64,000 bases of DNA from Fonsecaea monophora. Lineage: Eukaryota; Ascomycota; Eurotiomycetes; Chaetothyriales; Herpotrichiellaceae. Shown in pieces: positions 33,794 to 44,844 of this stretch (positions are counted from its first letter, which is position 1; each line of letters begins with the position of its first letter). The notes below the pieces were generated by a model. It had not been told where the DNA came from and made no database searches. It worked only from the letters and a program-made list of their open reading frames with translations. Made by a program: the position numbers and the translations under genes. The stretch is from NCBI RefSeq assembly GCF_001642475.1, contig NW_019173938.1:455433-519432 (forward strand). Direction: 5' to 3'.

Positions 33794-34048
33794 GGACGGA
33801 CGCGGAAAGTGCCTCGTACATATAATATTATGTATATATTTAGCTGCGCATGCATTTACATTACGCAGACCCTTCATCCTCGGATGTCGTGTCCAGCGAG
33901 TGCTGTTGACAATGCCACCTCCCTGCCCTCGGCATTCATATCCACGCTGACACTTATACGTCTCTCATTCTCATGTAGTAGTTACATGACTACCTACCTA
34001 AGTCATACTGAGTCTTTGTACGCCCTTTTCCCTGGGATATCATAGTTG

Positions 34049-34059
34049 CCCCCCCCCCC
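34049..34059. repeat. Poly-C tract (11 C)
   Basis: Homopolymer run between convergent genes, just past the likely stop of the minus-strand gene. Indels are likely here in any assembly. Confidence 0.95.
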
Positions 34060-34079
34060 TCTGCTCATCCCAAACCTCG

Positions 34080-35349
34080 TCAACCTCCAACCCCACAAGC
34101 CAACCCAACACGCGCTGCAAACTGAACAAACTCCGCGCCCTCCAACCCCCGACTCTTGACATGTCCCTCTTCGATCTCTACGAGCACCCGGTTTTCCCAA
34201 TAGATGCTCGCGACAGCTGAACTCCCACATGGCGCGGAGCAGAAGGGCGAGCCGGTGCTGGAACTCGGCGCGGGGGTATTTCTCGACCAGGCGCTCGAGG
34301 CGGCGGGTCTGGGACGCGGCGGCGGTGGACGAGTCTCCCCCAGCGGCGGAGAATTCTTGTAGCGTGTCGAGGCGCAGTTGGGTCCAGGATGGGTGTTCGA
34401 TGTTTCTGAGACACTCGGCGGGGGGTGAGCGGAAGAGGTTGTTGAATGCCTCGGCCTCCTCTTCTGCTGTTTCCTCATGGTCGTGGTTATCATACGAAGC
34501 TGGATGAGCGTCCCCTTCGCCATTGAGCGACGTGTCGAGATCGCCGAGGTAGCCCCATGCAAAGCAGTCCGCGAGTCTCGGGAGACACTCTACCGACCCA
34601 CCCCCTCGGCTGCGCAGTCGCAGCGATTCGAGACTCGCCTGCAACATGAATTCGCAGGCGACGTCCATCCAGAAGTCGTCCGGCCCTTGCCTCACAACGT
34701 CGACAAAGGATGCGGAAATGGCCATGAAGCGCGGCAGGAGCGGCGACAGGAGCGAGGGATTTGAAGGAAGAGCTGTTGGCGGTGAGGCTGATGGCGCGTG
34801 AGGTAGTCTGGTCGTGTCCCAGGTGCTGTATATCTGCTGCTCTAGATTCCAGGCCCGCTCCTTGTCAGCTTCTTCGGCCGCTGTATAATCATTGTGGATC
34901 CCAACGTGGGAATCTCTCTCACGCCTGGCGAGCCATCTTCGACGATCCTTCAGATCGCTCATTGTGCGGTTGTAAACCCCCGACGAGTTTGCGGAGGAAC
35001 GACCCGTGGCGATGACCTGAGTGCGGCGATATAACAGCAAGACGAGGAACTCTAGGATCTGTAGCCTATAATTGAACTCGGCCGACTGCTCGTAGCAAGG
35101 ATGGTGGTGGTTGAAGACCTTGAGGAAGCCGTCGAAGATGACAAGCATTCGCTGCTGCGGTCCGTACATTGCCTTGTCGTCATCGTCCTCGTGGTCGTGT
35201 TGACATTGTCCTTCACACAGGGCCTCCAAGTGAGCCTCGACGGCCCGGAACAGAGTATACTCCAACACCATGAGGTCGACGTCGAGCTGCAACTCCGGGT
35301 CTGCACAGCGAGTGTCCATTTGTGCTGGATATCGGACGTCGTCTATCAT
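34080..35349 (-). CDS. Uncharacterised fungal protein, about 420 aa, with apparent C-terminal frame change
   Basis: A long intronless ORF begins MIDDVRYPAQMDTRC at 35349. It is mostly helical in character, with a hydrophobic helix (YRLQILEFLVLLLYRRTQ), a basic RRRWLARRERDSH segment and acidic low-complexity runs. I recognise no named domain. After LLLRAMWEFSCREHL near 34205 the same frame becomes an unlikely Gly/Arg/Cys-rich tail to 34003. The alternative frame from about 34208 reads YWENRVLVEIEEGHVKSR...FVQFAARVGL and stops at 34080, which looks like genuine coding. No intron can bridge the two, so a one-base indel is the simplest reading. Function unknown. Confidence 0.6.
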
Positions 35350-36128
35350 TGTACCAAACTCCCGTTTCCCCCAACCAATCGAACGGCGATATATCCTCCG
35401 ATCCTCCTCGAGGGTTTAGTTGGAATTGGGAAATAGTAAATCAAACAAGTCAGGTGTCATGCACCAAGGGTGTATCGCTTTCTTTTTTCTAAAAAAAAAA
35501 TAAAAAAAATTGTCTCCCTCACGAGCTGCAACGCTTTTATGTATGTATGTGCAGAGTCACAGAGCTCCGTCACTGGAGATCGACCAGGAGAGAGCGCAGC
35601 AAGCAGCAAGCAGCAACAACAAGGGGGGCGATGATCCCTGCGTCATCACCGTGTTTCGGCGGCAACCTTGATGGCAACGGGACAGGGCGTCAGTGCTCGT
35701 GAATCGACGATCCATTGCTTTCTGGTTCGTCGACGATATATCTGAAGTGTCACTGTTTCGAGAGAGAAAAAGGCCAGACACAGACCGGGAAGAGGCGGGA
35801 AAAATGTGTCTGTGTGTGAGAGGGAGAAGAGCCTCGCTAGTGACCTCGCTTCGGGGTCGGTGTTGGCATTTTGTCTTCACCGCAACTTATGCGAGATACA
35901 TAGACACTTAGACAGCAATCAACTTAGAAAATAAGTAGGTTAGGTCAAAAAGACTTGATGCGAAAAGCGTCCATATGAAAGATAATCCCACAGTGGGTTC
36001 AGTATCTCGCTCAAAAACACCGTCGCTATGCATCCACGCCCCTGGGTATAATCTATGTCTATGCACTTCATGGTGACGGCCTCTAGACACTCGATGCAAT
36101 TAATTCGTGAAATTCGTCTCCCATCTCG
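35350..36128. other. Intergenic region between two minus-strand genes
   Basis: Promoter of the 34-35 kb gene and 3' flank of JJJ1. It contains A-rich runs near 35490-35508 and purine-rich stretches near 35765-35830. No gene recognised. Confidence 0.35.
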
Positions 36129-37748
36129 TCATCTTTTCTTTCCTTTCGCGCCCTTGACACCTTTGACCTGAGTCACTGGAGCGGCGTGGTTTTTCTCCTT
36201 GATGTGGTTGAACAAGCGCGTCTTGGACGGAAACTCGGCCTTGCAGACGACACACTGAAACTCTGCTGCAGCCCTGTCGGATTGTTCTGCCGCCTTCTGT
36301 GCTGCCCTCTTTGCCTTTTTTTGCTTGGCCTTACCAATCTTGGGTTGTGCGAGCGTCTCAGGATCGGATGTGAGAGGAGTGCCCGAGAGACTGACGTCGT
36401 CAAATGCTGCAGAAATTTTCTCCAAATGTTCTTCACCTAAGCGTCGCTCAATCTCTGATCGGGGAGCGTAATCGTCATCCTCTGAAGCCTCAGATGACTC
36501 GTGGCTATCCACCGTTCCTGCTAGATCTGTTTGCCGTTGATGTACCTCGGCGTCGCCTGGCTCGGTTTCAGCAATATCAGTCTTCGGAGAGGTTGACTTG
36601 GCTTGCTCATTGTGGAATTCGTCTCCATCAGCTGCCGTGGCGTCGCGGTCGCGTGCTGTATGACCATTTTCCAGCTCCAACTCTACACCCTCCTGGCGCA
36701 TCTCCTTCTTCAGCTGTTTTAATAACTTGATATGCTTTTTGCTCTTCTCGTGAGCCTTGAATTGGGCCTCGCTCTTGAAAGTCTTGTCGCAGACCACGCA
36801 GTCATACTCGTGTTCCTCCAACTCAGACTCACTCGAGAACCCGCCTTCATATTCGTCTTTCGACCTGGATTTGGCCCACTCTGCTATTGCCTCGGCGCCA
36901 GTTTCCTGGAGCTTCGCTTGTTGCGCTGCCCTTGATCGTGCAGCCTGTGCTGCAGTCGCCTCTCGGAGAGCCTTTTGCCGTTCAGCTTCCGACTTCTGGT
37001 TGTTTTGAACGCGAGGATCTCGTTTCCGAATAAAAGCAACCAAAGAGCGGACGGCTTCGTTGAACTCCTGAACGGCATCGTCCCGGATCTTCTTGTTTTC
37101 CTTCTCCATTAAGCGCCTTATTCGCCTGTCCGGCGCATCTGATAATCTGTATTGATCTTTCCAAGAATAGCTCTTCTTGGTTGCAAACCCGTTCCACGCC
37201 GCGTAGAATGGGCGAACCACGTCCTCATAATCATCGTCCTTGAGCCCGAACTCGGGGTAATCCATTGGGTCTTCGTCCTCCCACTGACAAGCAATGTCCT
37301 CCTCTTTCGCAAGCTGCTTGAAGAAGTCGTTCAATCCGCCATAAAAGCCACTCGGAGCATTGGTATATTCCAATCGGCCATTAAACTTCATCATCAATTT
37401 TAACACCTCCTCCGTGGTTGTCATGCGCATATTGTAGAAGAACTCATCTGACGTCGGGCCAGTAGCCTGGTCGCCGCGCAGAAGGATGTCTCTGTGCGAG
37501 TCGTACCACGCACGTTCCTGAGGGTCGGAGAGGACTTCGTAGGCAGACTGGATCTCGGCGAACAGTCTCGTGGTCTCTTCGACATTGCCATAATTTCGAT
37601 CCGGGTGCAGTTCGAGGGCCTTTCGCCGGTATGCCTTTTTGAGGTCATCGTCGGTCGCAGTTCTTTCGACACCGAGCAGATCATAGTAGTCAGCTTTGGC
37701 CGGAACCTGGTCCTGGGCAGCGCTGTCCGAGGACTGTCGTTGACCCAT
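36129..37748 (-). CDS. jjj1: J-domain/zinc-finger protein Jjj1 (DNAJC21), ribosome biogenesis co-chaperone
   Basis: Intronless, about 539 residues from MGQRQSSDSAAQDQ (37748); the frame is open to 37805. A J domain at about residues 19-85 has the HPD motif (LELHPDRNYGNV) that stimulates Hsp70. A central charged region follows, then a C2H2 finger of the U1-like type (DCVVCDKTFKSEAQFKAHEK) and, near the end, a second (FQCVVCKAEFPSKTRLFNH). The tail is Lys-rich (KGVKGAKGKKR). This order is that of Jjj1, which works with Ssa and Rei1 to release Arx1 from cytoplasmic pre-60S particles. It is divergent from the SPX-RING gene. Confidence 0.93.
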   Translation of the reverse strand: MGQRQSSDSAAQDQVPAKADYYDLLGVERTATDDDLKKAYRRKALELHPDRNYGNVEETTRLFAEIQSAYEVLSDPQERAWYDSHRDILLRGDQATGPTSDEFFYNMRMTTTEEVLKLMMKFNGRLEYTNAPSGFYGGLNDFFKQLAKEEDIACQWEDEDPMDYPEFGLKDDDYEDVVRPFYAAWNGFATKKSYSWKDQYRLSDAPDRRIRRLMEKENKKIRDDAVQEFNEAVRSLVAFIRKRDPRVQNNQKSEAERQKALREATAAQAARSRAAQQAKLQETGAEAIAEWAKSRSKDEYEGGFSSESELEEHEYDCVVCDKTFKSEAQFKAHEKSKKHIKLLKQLKKEMRQEGVELELENGHTARDRDATAADGDEFHNEQAKSTSPKTDIAETEPGDAEVHQRQTDLAGTVDSHESSEASEDDDYAPRSEIERRLGEEHLEKISAAFDDVSLSGTPLTSDPETLAQPKIGKAKQKKAKRAAQKAAEQSDRAAAEFQCVVCKAEFPSKTRLFNHIKEKNHAAPVTQVKGVKGAKGKKR

Positions 37749-38439
37749 GGCTGAGGCAATGGATGTTTGTCCCGGTCCAAAAGAGCGGTTCAATAGACAA
37801 TCCACTCAAAATTGACGAGCATCATCCCGCAACGCCGTAGCGCCTCCACAGCCGACAGAGGTTACAACACCAACCACGGAGAAATATGGCGGTGAAACTG
37901 TTGGAATGGATCTCGAGCCTTGTGAGCCCCAGTAGTCAAGAATTGCTGCGCCATTTACGAATTATTCTAGCCTCGCCTAAAAAGTCCCGCCCAGCCCGCC
38001 TTGCCTAAAGTTCGAGGCTGAACCAACCAAGAAGAACCAAGGCTAACGAAGAGTCACGTGGAGGCACGTCCCAGCCAATTGACATCCTCCTCCGCGAAAA
38101 TTCTGACGTGGATTTTGGTTCCTTGAATTTGCTGGTCGTAAGAGGCGCAGTTTCTGCTGTCATCTGTCACCGGGTAGCAGCCTATGGGATGAAATTCTCG
38201 TCTCTCTCTCCACGGTTCCCATTTCCGACAACTCCCATTTATCGCGCGTGGCCATTTTCGCCATCTGGGGTTCCCGGAAGCAAAAGGCATATTAAAGTCA
38301 CCCGCCCCCCACGAAGATGAGGCCCACGCCCAAAGATGGAAAATAAGCACGCGACGACCTTGAACATCCTGCTACTCGTTTCTCCACAGGGCTCATTCTA
38401 TTCTATCTCTTCTTCACCATCTCTCATAAATGCTTCACG
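37749..38439. promoter_or_regulatory. Divergent promoter JJJ1 / SPX-RING with E-box
   Basis: The head-to-head gap holds a TCACGTGG site (CACGTG at 38055-38060) and nearby GCACGTC and TGACGTGG. CACGTG is bound by bHLH factors such as Cbf1 and Pho4; the 5' T favours Cbf1. Because the right-hand gene carries an SPX domain, a phosphate-responsive factor is possible but unproven. Confidence 0.45.
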
Positions 38440-39897
38440 ATGAAGTTCGGTCAGGACTTTGAAGCTGCGCTTGCACGCGGCGAATATCCCCCAGAGTGGG
38501 TGAATTCTGCAATCTCCTATAAGAAGCTCAAGAAATGCATCAAGCGAGTGCAACAAGAACTTCTGAGCCTCGGGCTGGATAAGGAAACCCTCGATGCCCT
38601 GTGGAAACACGTTGGCTCAGGTGACTCTGATGCCGACGGAAGAATAAGCGATGGTTTGCTGCAGTATACAGTCGAGGATGGCGAGACAGTCAACTTCACG
38701 CCCAAGCTGACAATTGTTGTTGACCCTCATGATGGCTCTCCTTTGGATGCATGGCTGAGTCCCGATACGCGGAGGATCTTACGACGCCTTGCTAGATCAT
38801 CAAACCCTAGCATTGATCATAATCAACGCCAGGACGAATCTCCTCACGGGAGAACCAGATTATACAACCACCGGAACAGCGAGAGTGGGCAATCATTGGA
38901 TAATGAGGACGGTCACCCTTTGAACACAGTTGAAGTTCCTCTGACCGCAGATTCAGAATTCTTTCAGACACTCCGCCGAGAATTGGCATGTCTAGATGAC
39001 CTTCAACAAGCCGAGTACGCCCGCCTCAAGGAGGAGATCGCTCGACTAGGCACTCAACTCCGTGCTCTGCGAGCTAGCAAGTCAAGACGATCCAAAAAGG
39101 AGGTCGAAGCATGGCGGAGGATCTTTGAACTCTATACTGATGCCGAGGTCTTCCTATCCTCTCATGAGGCTGACGCAGGGGCTCGAGATGCTACACATGC
39201 TCAAAACCAGTTCCAAGTCTTCAATGACTCCCTGGCCGCGCACCAAAAGAAGACTGTTGTAAAGCTCGGACAGGAAGCCAACGTGGCTTTGTCTCGATTC
39301 CTCCAGATCAACGTCAACCTTTTGCGGCTGATCAGATTCCAAGAAATCAATCGCACTGCTCTTAACAAGATTATGAAGAAGTTCGATAAGCGCACGGCTT
39401 TGCATGCGAAATCCTCTGTGGCACGATCACTCACAAAAACCTCTCCGTTCATGGTTGAAGATTTGGCAAAGGCCACATGCTTTACCATTTCCGAGGAAGT
39501 GTTGAGCATCATCCCGCAGCTCAACGATTACTTGTGTCCGATATGCTTCAGCATCTCATGGAAGCCCGTCAAATTACGTTGCGGCCACCTGTTTTGCATC
39601 AGGTGTATGGTTGTCCTACAAAGGGAGGAGAAAGATCATTGCCCTCTATGTCGAGAGGAGGTTGTCATGGAAGCGACTGAAAGTAAGTTGTTCCCCATCC
39701 AGATGGAAAAATGTTAGGGATGGATGATCTAATTCTTTCTGTTAGAGAATATCGACCAGGCACTAGTCAAATTTCTCAAATCCAATTTCAAAACCGATGT
39801 GAGGGAGAAGCAAAGGCAAAACGAGATTGCAGCGGGAATCGATCAGTGGGGAGCTGCTTATGAGCATGCGCAAATGCAGAAATGCATTGTCATGTGA
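38440..39897 (+). CDS. SPX domain plus RING-finger E3 ubiquitin ligase
   Basis: The N-terminal SPX domain starts MKFGQDFEAALARGEYPPEW with the conserved YKKLKKCIKR helix, whose Lys residues bind inositol pyrophosphates, and ends around residues 290-330 (RFLQINVNLLRLIRFQEINRTALNKIMKKFDKRT). A C3HC4 RING follows (CPICFSISWKPVKLRCGHLFCIRCM...CPLCREE). A final intron at 39683-39745 (GTAAGT donor, GTTAG acceptor) attaches KNIDQALVKFLKSNFKTDV and the stop TGA at 39895-39897; the unspliced frame would stop at 39717. SPX-RING proteins link phosphate status to ubiquitination in fungi. Target proteins cannot be inferred. Confidence 0.92.
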
Positions 39898-40780
39898 GGC
39901 AGAACTTGGCCGCCCACTGTGCGCTATACCCCTCTTTCAAACCCTCATCAGCCAGCGATGAAGTATACGAGCAGTTGATGATAATCATAATGGTTTTATA
40001 ACACATCGCCTGGAGCAATCTGGCAGAACCGTCTCCTATGACACCTCCGACTGTCACCCTCTCTCCTAGCAGAACACGAATTCCAGCTCCAGCGAGAGAC
40101 CTTTCATTGCCCAACCAATGAGTCACAGTTTACCGACCAGCCATCTCACTCGACTCCTGTGCACCTCCCTTGTCTCCCACGCATGGCGATCTGTCTCTCG
40201 TCTCGTTTTGCTTTTAACGTCAAGTGGATCAATGCACGAAGCTGATCCTCTTAAATCTGTCTTTGGCTCGATGGCAAGGGTCCATCGCAAGGCGGACATT
40301 CATTGCGCCTTGAATGTCTGTCGCTCGCTACGAGGTCTGTCCTGTTGTCATCCATCGCGATCACGCCCGTCTAGCGAAATGCATGCGCCGGCACCTCAGC
40401 ACCAATTGTCTCACAGGATAATCTGTTTCAGCTGACAACCCCTGTCAAATCGCTGAACCCCACGTCCGCCAACCAACGAGAAGACCTAATGTTCAATAAT
40501 TGCGGTCAGCCTTGTGGTCGCCTTGAGAAATTCTACAGCACGTAGTTAGTTGTGCTTATCGGGACTGGTTGACTGCTTCTAGCATAACTATTCGCGCACT
40601 TTGGCAGGACTTGCTCAAATGAAGTTTTGAGCGAGCTCCTATTCTACAGATATTTTGTCAAGAGCAAATCCTATAGAGCGATGACAGAACTTCTCGAATT
40701 CAGCATTCCTTCCTCGAGTCTCTTAGCCGGCAGCCTGCCCGGTGCACCCATCCCAGCACTTCAGCCTCGCATCGTCCTCC
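39898..40780. other. Intergenic region
   Basis: About 880 bases between plus-strand genes. Only short unsupported ORFs; presumably 3' UTR of the SPX-RING gene and the promoter of the next gene. Confidence 0.35.
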
Positions 40781-42068
40781 ATGACATCCTCCGAACTACC
40801 TGAGCAGGAACTCTATAAAGGCAGATATGGAGACCTGAACCCTCACACTGTCGGCGATGTATTGCAACGCCTTTCTGATCGACCCAGACAGAAGTACAGC
40901 GAAGAGTTGGATCTCTGTCTTTCAGTGATTCATGCACATATTGCCGAGTTACGTGCGAAGCTTGTGCAGCAGCTAAAATCATTGGAGCAAATGGTACTGC
41001 CTCGATTGGGATTGACAAGTACAGGGAGTCGCTATATCAGAGATCTACCTCCGATATCATCTGACTTCTTATCATGGCCTGTGGGCTATTCGCAGCTATC
41101 TTAGATCAGAAGCAGAACGCTCTACTACCTGGCCGGCGTTTGTCGAGAAGTTGCGCGGATGCATTGAACAAGCTATTATATATGCAGAAAGGCTTCACTC
41201 CGAGCTGTGTCAAATTTCAGACAAGCCGCCATGTTGGACAGAACTTCAAGAGGATATTCTTTCACTTGTCGGCACCCTCAAAGATGTCCCAGGGGTTGTG
41301 GACGAGACGGAGACGGAGATTTCAGTCGTTGATGCGGAAAATGGTACGACTTGACATGCTCGAACATCGTCATTCGCTGACTGTTTCAGAGAAGCTCAAC
41401 CAAAGCCAGGAACTGTCGAAGGCACATTCCAACACTGCTGACTCTCTGAGTAGCAAAGCGAAGATATCAGCAAAGTCAAGAGAGTGGGACTTGGAGGGGT
41501 AGGTACACGTTTAAAATCAGCTGCACGGGGCGCGCTGCGGAAAGCCACTACACGTCTTCATTCTTTCTCGTACGGGCTCGGAGATCAACGAAAGGCTTAT
41601 GGGATTGTCTCCTTCTTCGCCATTGTCGGCTTGGCCTCGACTATACTGTCTGTTTGAAAATGCACTCCCTCGGCGATCCCAGTTCAGATTGATAGCAATT
41701 TCTGGTCCACATTCAGCCAGACCGTCGTCAGCTTTGCAGGACTGTACACCATCATAATACCAATACTTCGAAAGGCAAACATCAACCCCAGCAACGAAGT
41801 CGCATTTTACAGCATGCTGGTTTCCAGCCTGGTCACTGCAGCGTTGGGGATTATTGTTTACCACTTTCAAACCCGCACGAGCTTGATTCTCAACTTCCTG
41901 TCTAGTATTGCACAACTGTTTGCCACGTTGCAGCTGGTTGAAGATGCAGGGAAACAGATTACCACCCAGCACATGGAGATTAGCCATCAACGATCCGAGA
42001 TTGGCTTTCTTGAGAGGGAGGTCGTCGACTTGAGAGCAGCTTTGGACAACGGCAGTCCGGCCCGCTAG
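40781..42068 (+). CDS. Uncharacterised multi-exon coiled-coil membrane protein
   Basis: The start MTSSELPEQELYKGRYGDLN leads into a helical region (SEELDLCLSVIHAHIAELRAK). Further exons give WPAFVEKLRGCIEQAIIYAERLHSEL, KLNQSQELSKAHSNTADSLS and RKAYGIVSFFAIVGLASTILS. The last join uses a GTTTGA donor and TTCAG acceptor at about 41655-41690. The final exon holds two hydrophobic segments (VVSFAGLYTIIIPIL and SLVTAALGIIVYHF), then a coiled coil (LVEDAGKQITTQHMEIS...FLEREVVDLRAAL). The total is near 350 residues. The first splice (about 40950-41040) is uncertain. I do not recognise the family; the layout suggests a membrane-anchored scaffold. Confidence 0.6.
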
Positions 42069-42612
42069 AAAAGGGCTTCTTGAGAGTCGAGAGGCAGGTG
42101 TAAGAACCCTTGGGACTAAGCCTTCTTGCGCGATAGAATCTTATACATTGGGGAGCACATCTGCATGGGATGAGTGCTTCCACGAACCCGCGACACTTGT
42201 AGGGGAGGATGGTTAATGAAAAGGAAGGGAAGCTAGGGGACGAAGTTGTGGACGGAGAGAGAAACACGGGGCAGGCTGAGCTGTTTCAGGGGTTTCCGAG
42301 TCCTATATGATCCGTTCTCTACAATGGTTGAGCCCAAGCTGAGTCCCCTGGTTCTTACAATGATGGCGTTCGTTGAATACCCAGTTATCAATCTGGTCTT
42401 GACGGACACCTTTTCTGGACTCGTTATTCTCTCTCTCTCTCTCTTCTGCCTGCACAGCCTTTGTATTATTGTTATAGCGTATTGAGCTGCCCGGAAAAAT
42501 AGCCAGTGACCTGATCTGACTCTACATTTCTGGGGACGGGGTTTTTAAATTACATACGTGTCTGGAACTCAACTCGACGTCGTCTAGTACGTTGCCCGTA
42601 TCGCTTCCCTTT
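42069..42612. other. Convergent intergenic region
   Basis: Between the stops of the coiled-coil membrane protein and the MDR reductase. No gene recognised; a short CTCTCT run lies near 42430-42445. Confidence 0.35.
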
Positions 42613-43762
42613 TTACGAATCTTTGCCTATCTGGTATACATACTTGACGGCATGGGCCTGGCCCTTGGAAAGCCTCGTCAGACCGTCGGCAAGACCGTCC
42701 AGTCCACCCGGGATAACCTCGTGCGGGTGCGGCTTAAACCAGCCCTCGTGAAGCCCGAGGGCCATGTATCGAAACATGATGTAGCCAAAGTGCTTGTCGG
42801 AGCCGTGCACGGAGCCCACGACGGTCCAGAAAGCCTCGACCCCTTCTGAGACGGCGGGGTCCATCTTTGGTCGCGTCATGCCCTCGATGCTCATCCCGGG
42901 CGTGCGCGGGATCTTTGTGCGATCGTTGAACCCGACCGAGGCCAGCTTCGCGTTCGCGGAGGGGAGCACGGACCCAAGGACCTTGTCGCTGCCGTTGCCG
43001 GCGATGGCATCGAAAGCATGCAGCAACGGCTTTCCGCCCAGGGCTTTCTTGACCTCAGCCACCACGACCTCAAGCCCCAAGCGGTAGTCGATGACGGTGT
43101 CGCCCTTGGAGCGGTCGATGAGCGTCTCGACGTGGTCCTTGGACTGGCCGGCGATGCAGATGATGGGGTGGAGATTGCTTTTCCGGGCGAGCTGGACGGC
43201 GAAGCTGCCCACCGCGGCCCCCGCGCCGTAGACGACCAGTGCGGGCCTTTCAGCCTCGGGCAGCCTCTCGTCCGTGATCCAGGGGTACGGGAGCTCCAAG
43301 TCCTGGTACAGGCCGAGTGCGGCCGTCATGGCCGCGAGCGGCACCGTGGCGCCCTGCTCGAAGGGTACTTCACGCGGGAGATGGAACGTCGTGTGGGCGT
43401 AGGCGACGGCGTACTCGGCAAAGGACCCGTGAGGCGTGAACATTTCGTGGAAGGCGGCGACGCGGTCGCCCGGGCGGAACTCGAAGACGCCAGACCCCAC
43501 GGACTCGACGTAGCCCGCGATGTCGTCGCCAAAGTTTTGGGGTGGTTGGAAGAACGGGGCCTTGAAGTCCTTGGGGTTGGAGCCGCTGACGACCACGCGT
43601 ATCAGGACCTGGCCGGCCCGCGGGACGGGCATGGGGGAGTCGACGATCTCGACCCGAGGTCCTGAGAGAGAAGGGGGGGAAATAGTTGGCTTTCTGACGT
43701 TTTGTTGCATACGTAGAGTTGGGACACTGGGCCTTACCTGGATAGATAATTGCTTCCTTCAT
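42613..43762 (-). CDS. Zinc-free MDR oxidoreductase (quinone/enoyl reductase-like)
   Basis: Two exons. Exon 1 starts MKEAIIYPG at 43762; a 5' intron (GTAAGG donor, CTCTCAG acceptor, about 43663-43735) joins it to PRVEIVDSPMPVPRAGQVLIRVV. The GroES-like domain follows (GSNPKDFKAP; FGDDIAGYVESVG; GDRVAAFHEM). The Rossmann domain has VVYGAGAAVGSFAVQLAR for NADPH binding. The Cys/His ligands of the catalytic and structural zincs are absent, placing it in the zinc-independent quinone oxidoreductase or trans-enoyl reductase branch. Several such proteins act with polyketide synthases, but none is nearby. An upstream in-frame Met at 43789 is possible. Divergent from the SDR gene. Confidence 0.9.
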
Positions 43763-44844
43763 GTTGGCGGCAGCGTCGTTCACGATCAAGACGTCTCGCC
43801 GTGGTTGACTCGTAAAGGCTTTATTGTGCCATGGGATGGAAGTGAGACTTCACCCCGGATCATATATTCACTAGTTCCACCACCACCGGGGGATCTTCAG
43901 CGGTTCTTAAACACCCCGAGCACTACCCACCTAAGACAAGATCTGGGGCTTCTTGGCCCAGCTCATCGAAGCCGTTTATGGTACTGTGTGGGAGCAGAGC
44001 AGTAGAGTCACACCACAAGTATGGAGCTTGATTGGGTGCTGTGCATAAAGGTTGACCGTACAAGCACCTAAACAAACTTTTACTCACAAGAGTCTGTACT
44101 TAGTGGTGTTTGAATAGGCTCCTTAGAGAGGGACGATGCTGGGTTTATGCACAAATGGCACAATCGACTCGGTGCACAAAGTTTGACTCCCGGACAAGCG
44201 AGATTCCCGAGGTCAATGGAGTCCCTTGATTAAGCCCCAAGATTTTTCTAAGAAATCAAATCGTCGAAGTCGGGGATGTCGAGTTCTGATTGCAAACAAA
44301 AGCACTGCTCTGCCGGTCGGACTCGAGATGATGTATTAATACCTACCGAGTACCTAGCAACCATTTGGATCAGGATCCACTCCTCCTTGCCTCCGGGGCT
44401 CTTGTGGGCCGTGCGCGGACAATAGAGGGACACATCCGTGGAAGATCGGATCAGAGCGAGAATACACGGTCGACGATAGCTCCGTTCTTCCACTCATGCC
44501 ATTAGTACATCCAGCTTCTGGACGAGACAAGCCCAGCTGTCAGGCGGTTACGTTCCAAAAGTCGACGAAATACTTACAGTGAAGCTGATGGATAGCCAAT
44601 AAGTAGTCGTTCCGTCGCCGCTTCCGGTGGAAGCAATTTGTCAGGTTCCGTCAAGGACTCGGTATCTGGGTCGCTCTGAGATACTGAGATACTACATCAC
44701 CTGTGTTTACCATAGGCTTACAGTGATGTCTTTAAAGGTAGGTCCAGCTCCCGTTCTAGCTGCTTTCGAAGTCCTAGAAGAGGTGTTTGGTAAGATATAC
44801 CCGCACGTTTTGTACGCATACACTTTGAACCGATCCGCCAAAAC
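43763..44844. promoter_or_regulatory. Divergent promoter, MDR reductase / SDR
   Basis: About 1.1 kb between head-to-head oxidoreductase genes. No supported gene; the shared promoter would allow joint regulation of the two enzymes. Confidence 0.4.

Noticed and set aside
43018..43665. 215-codon plus-strand ORF
   Set aside because: Antisense to the MDR reductase, with no family resemblance.
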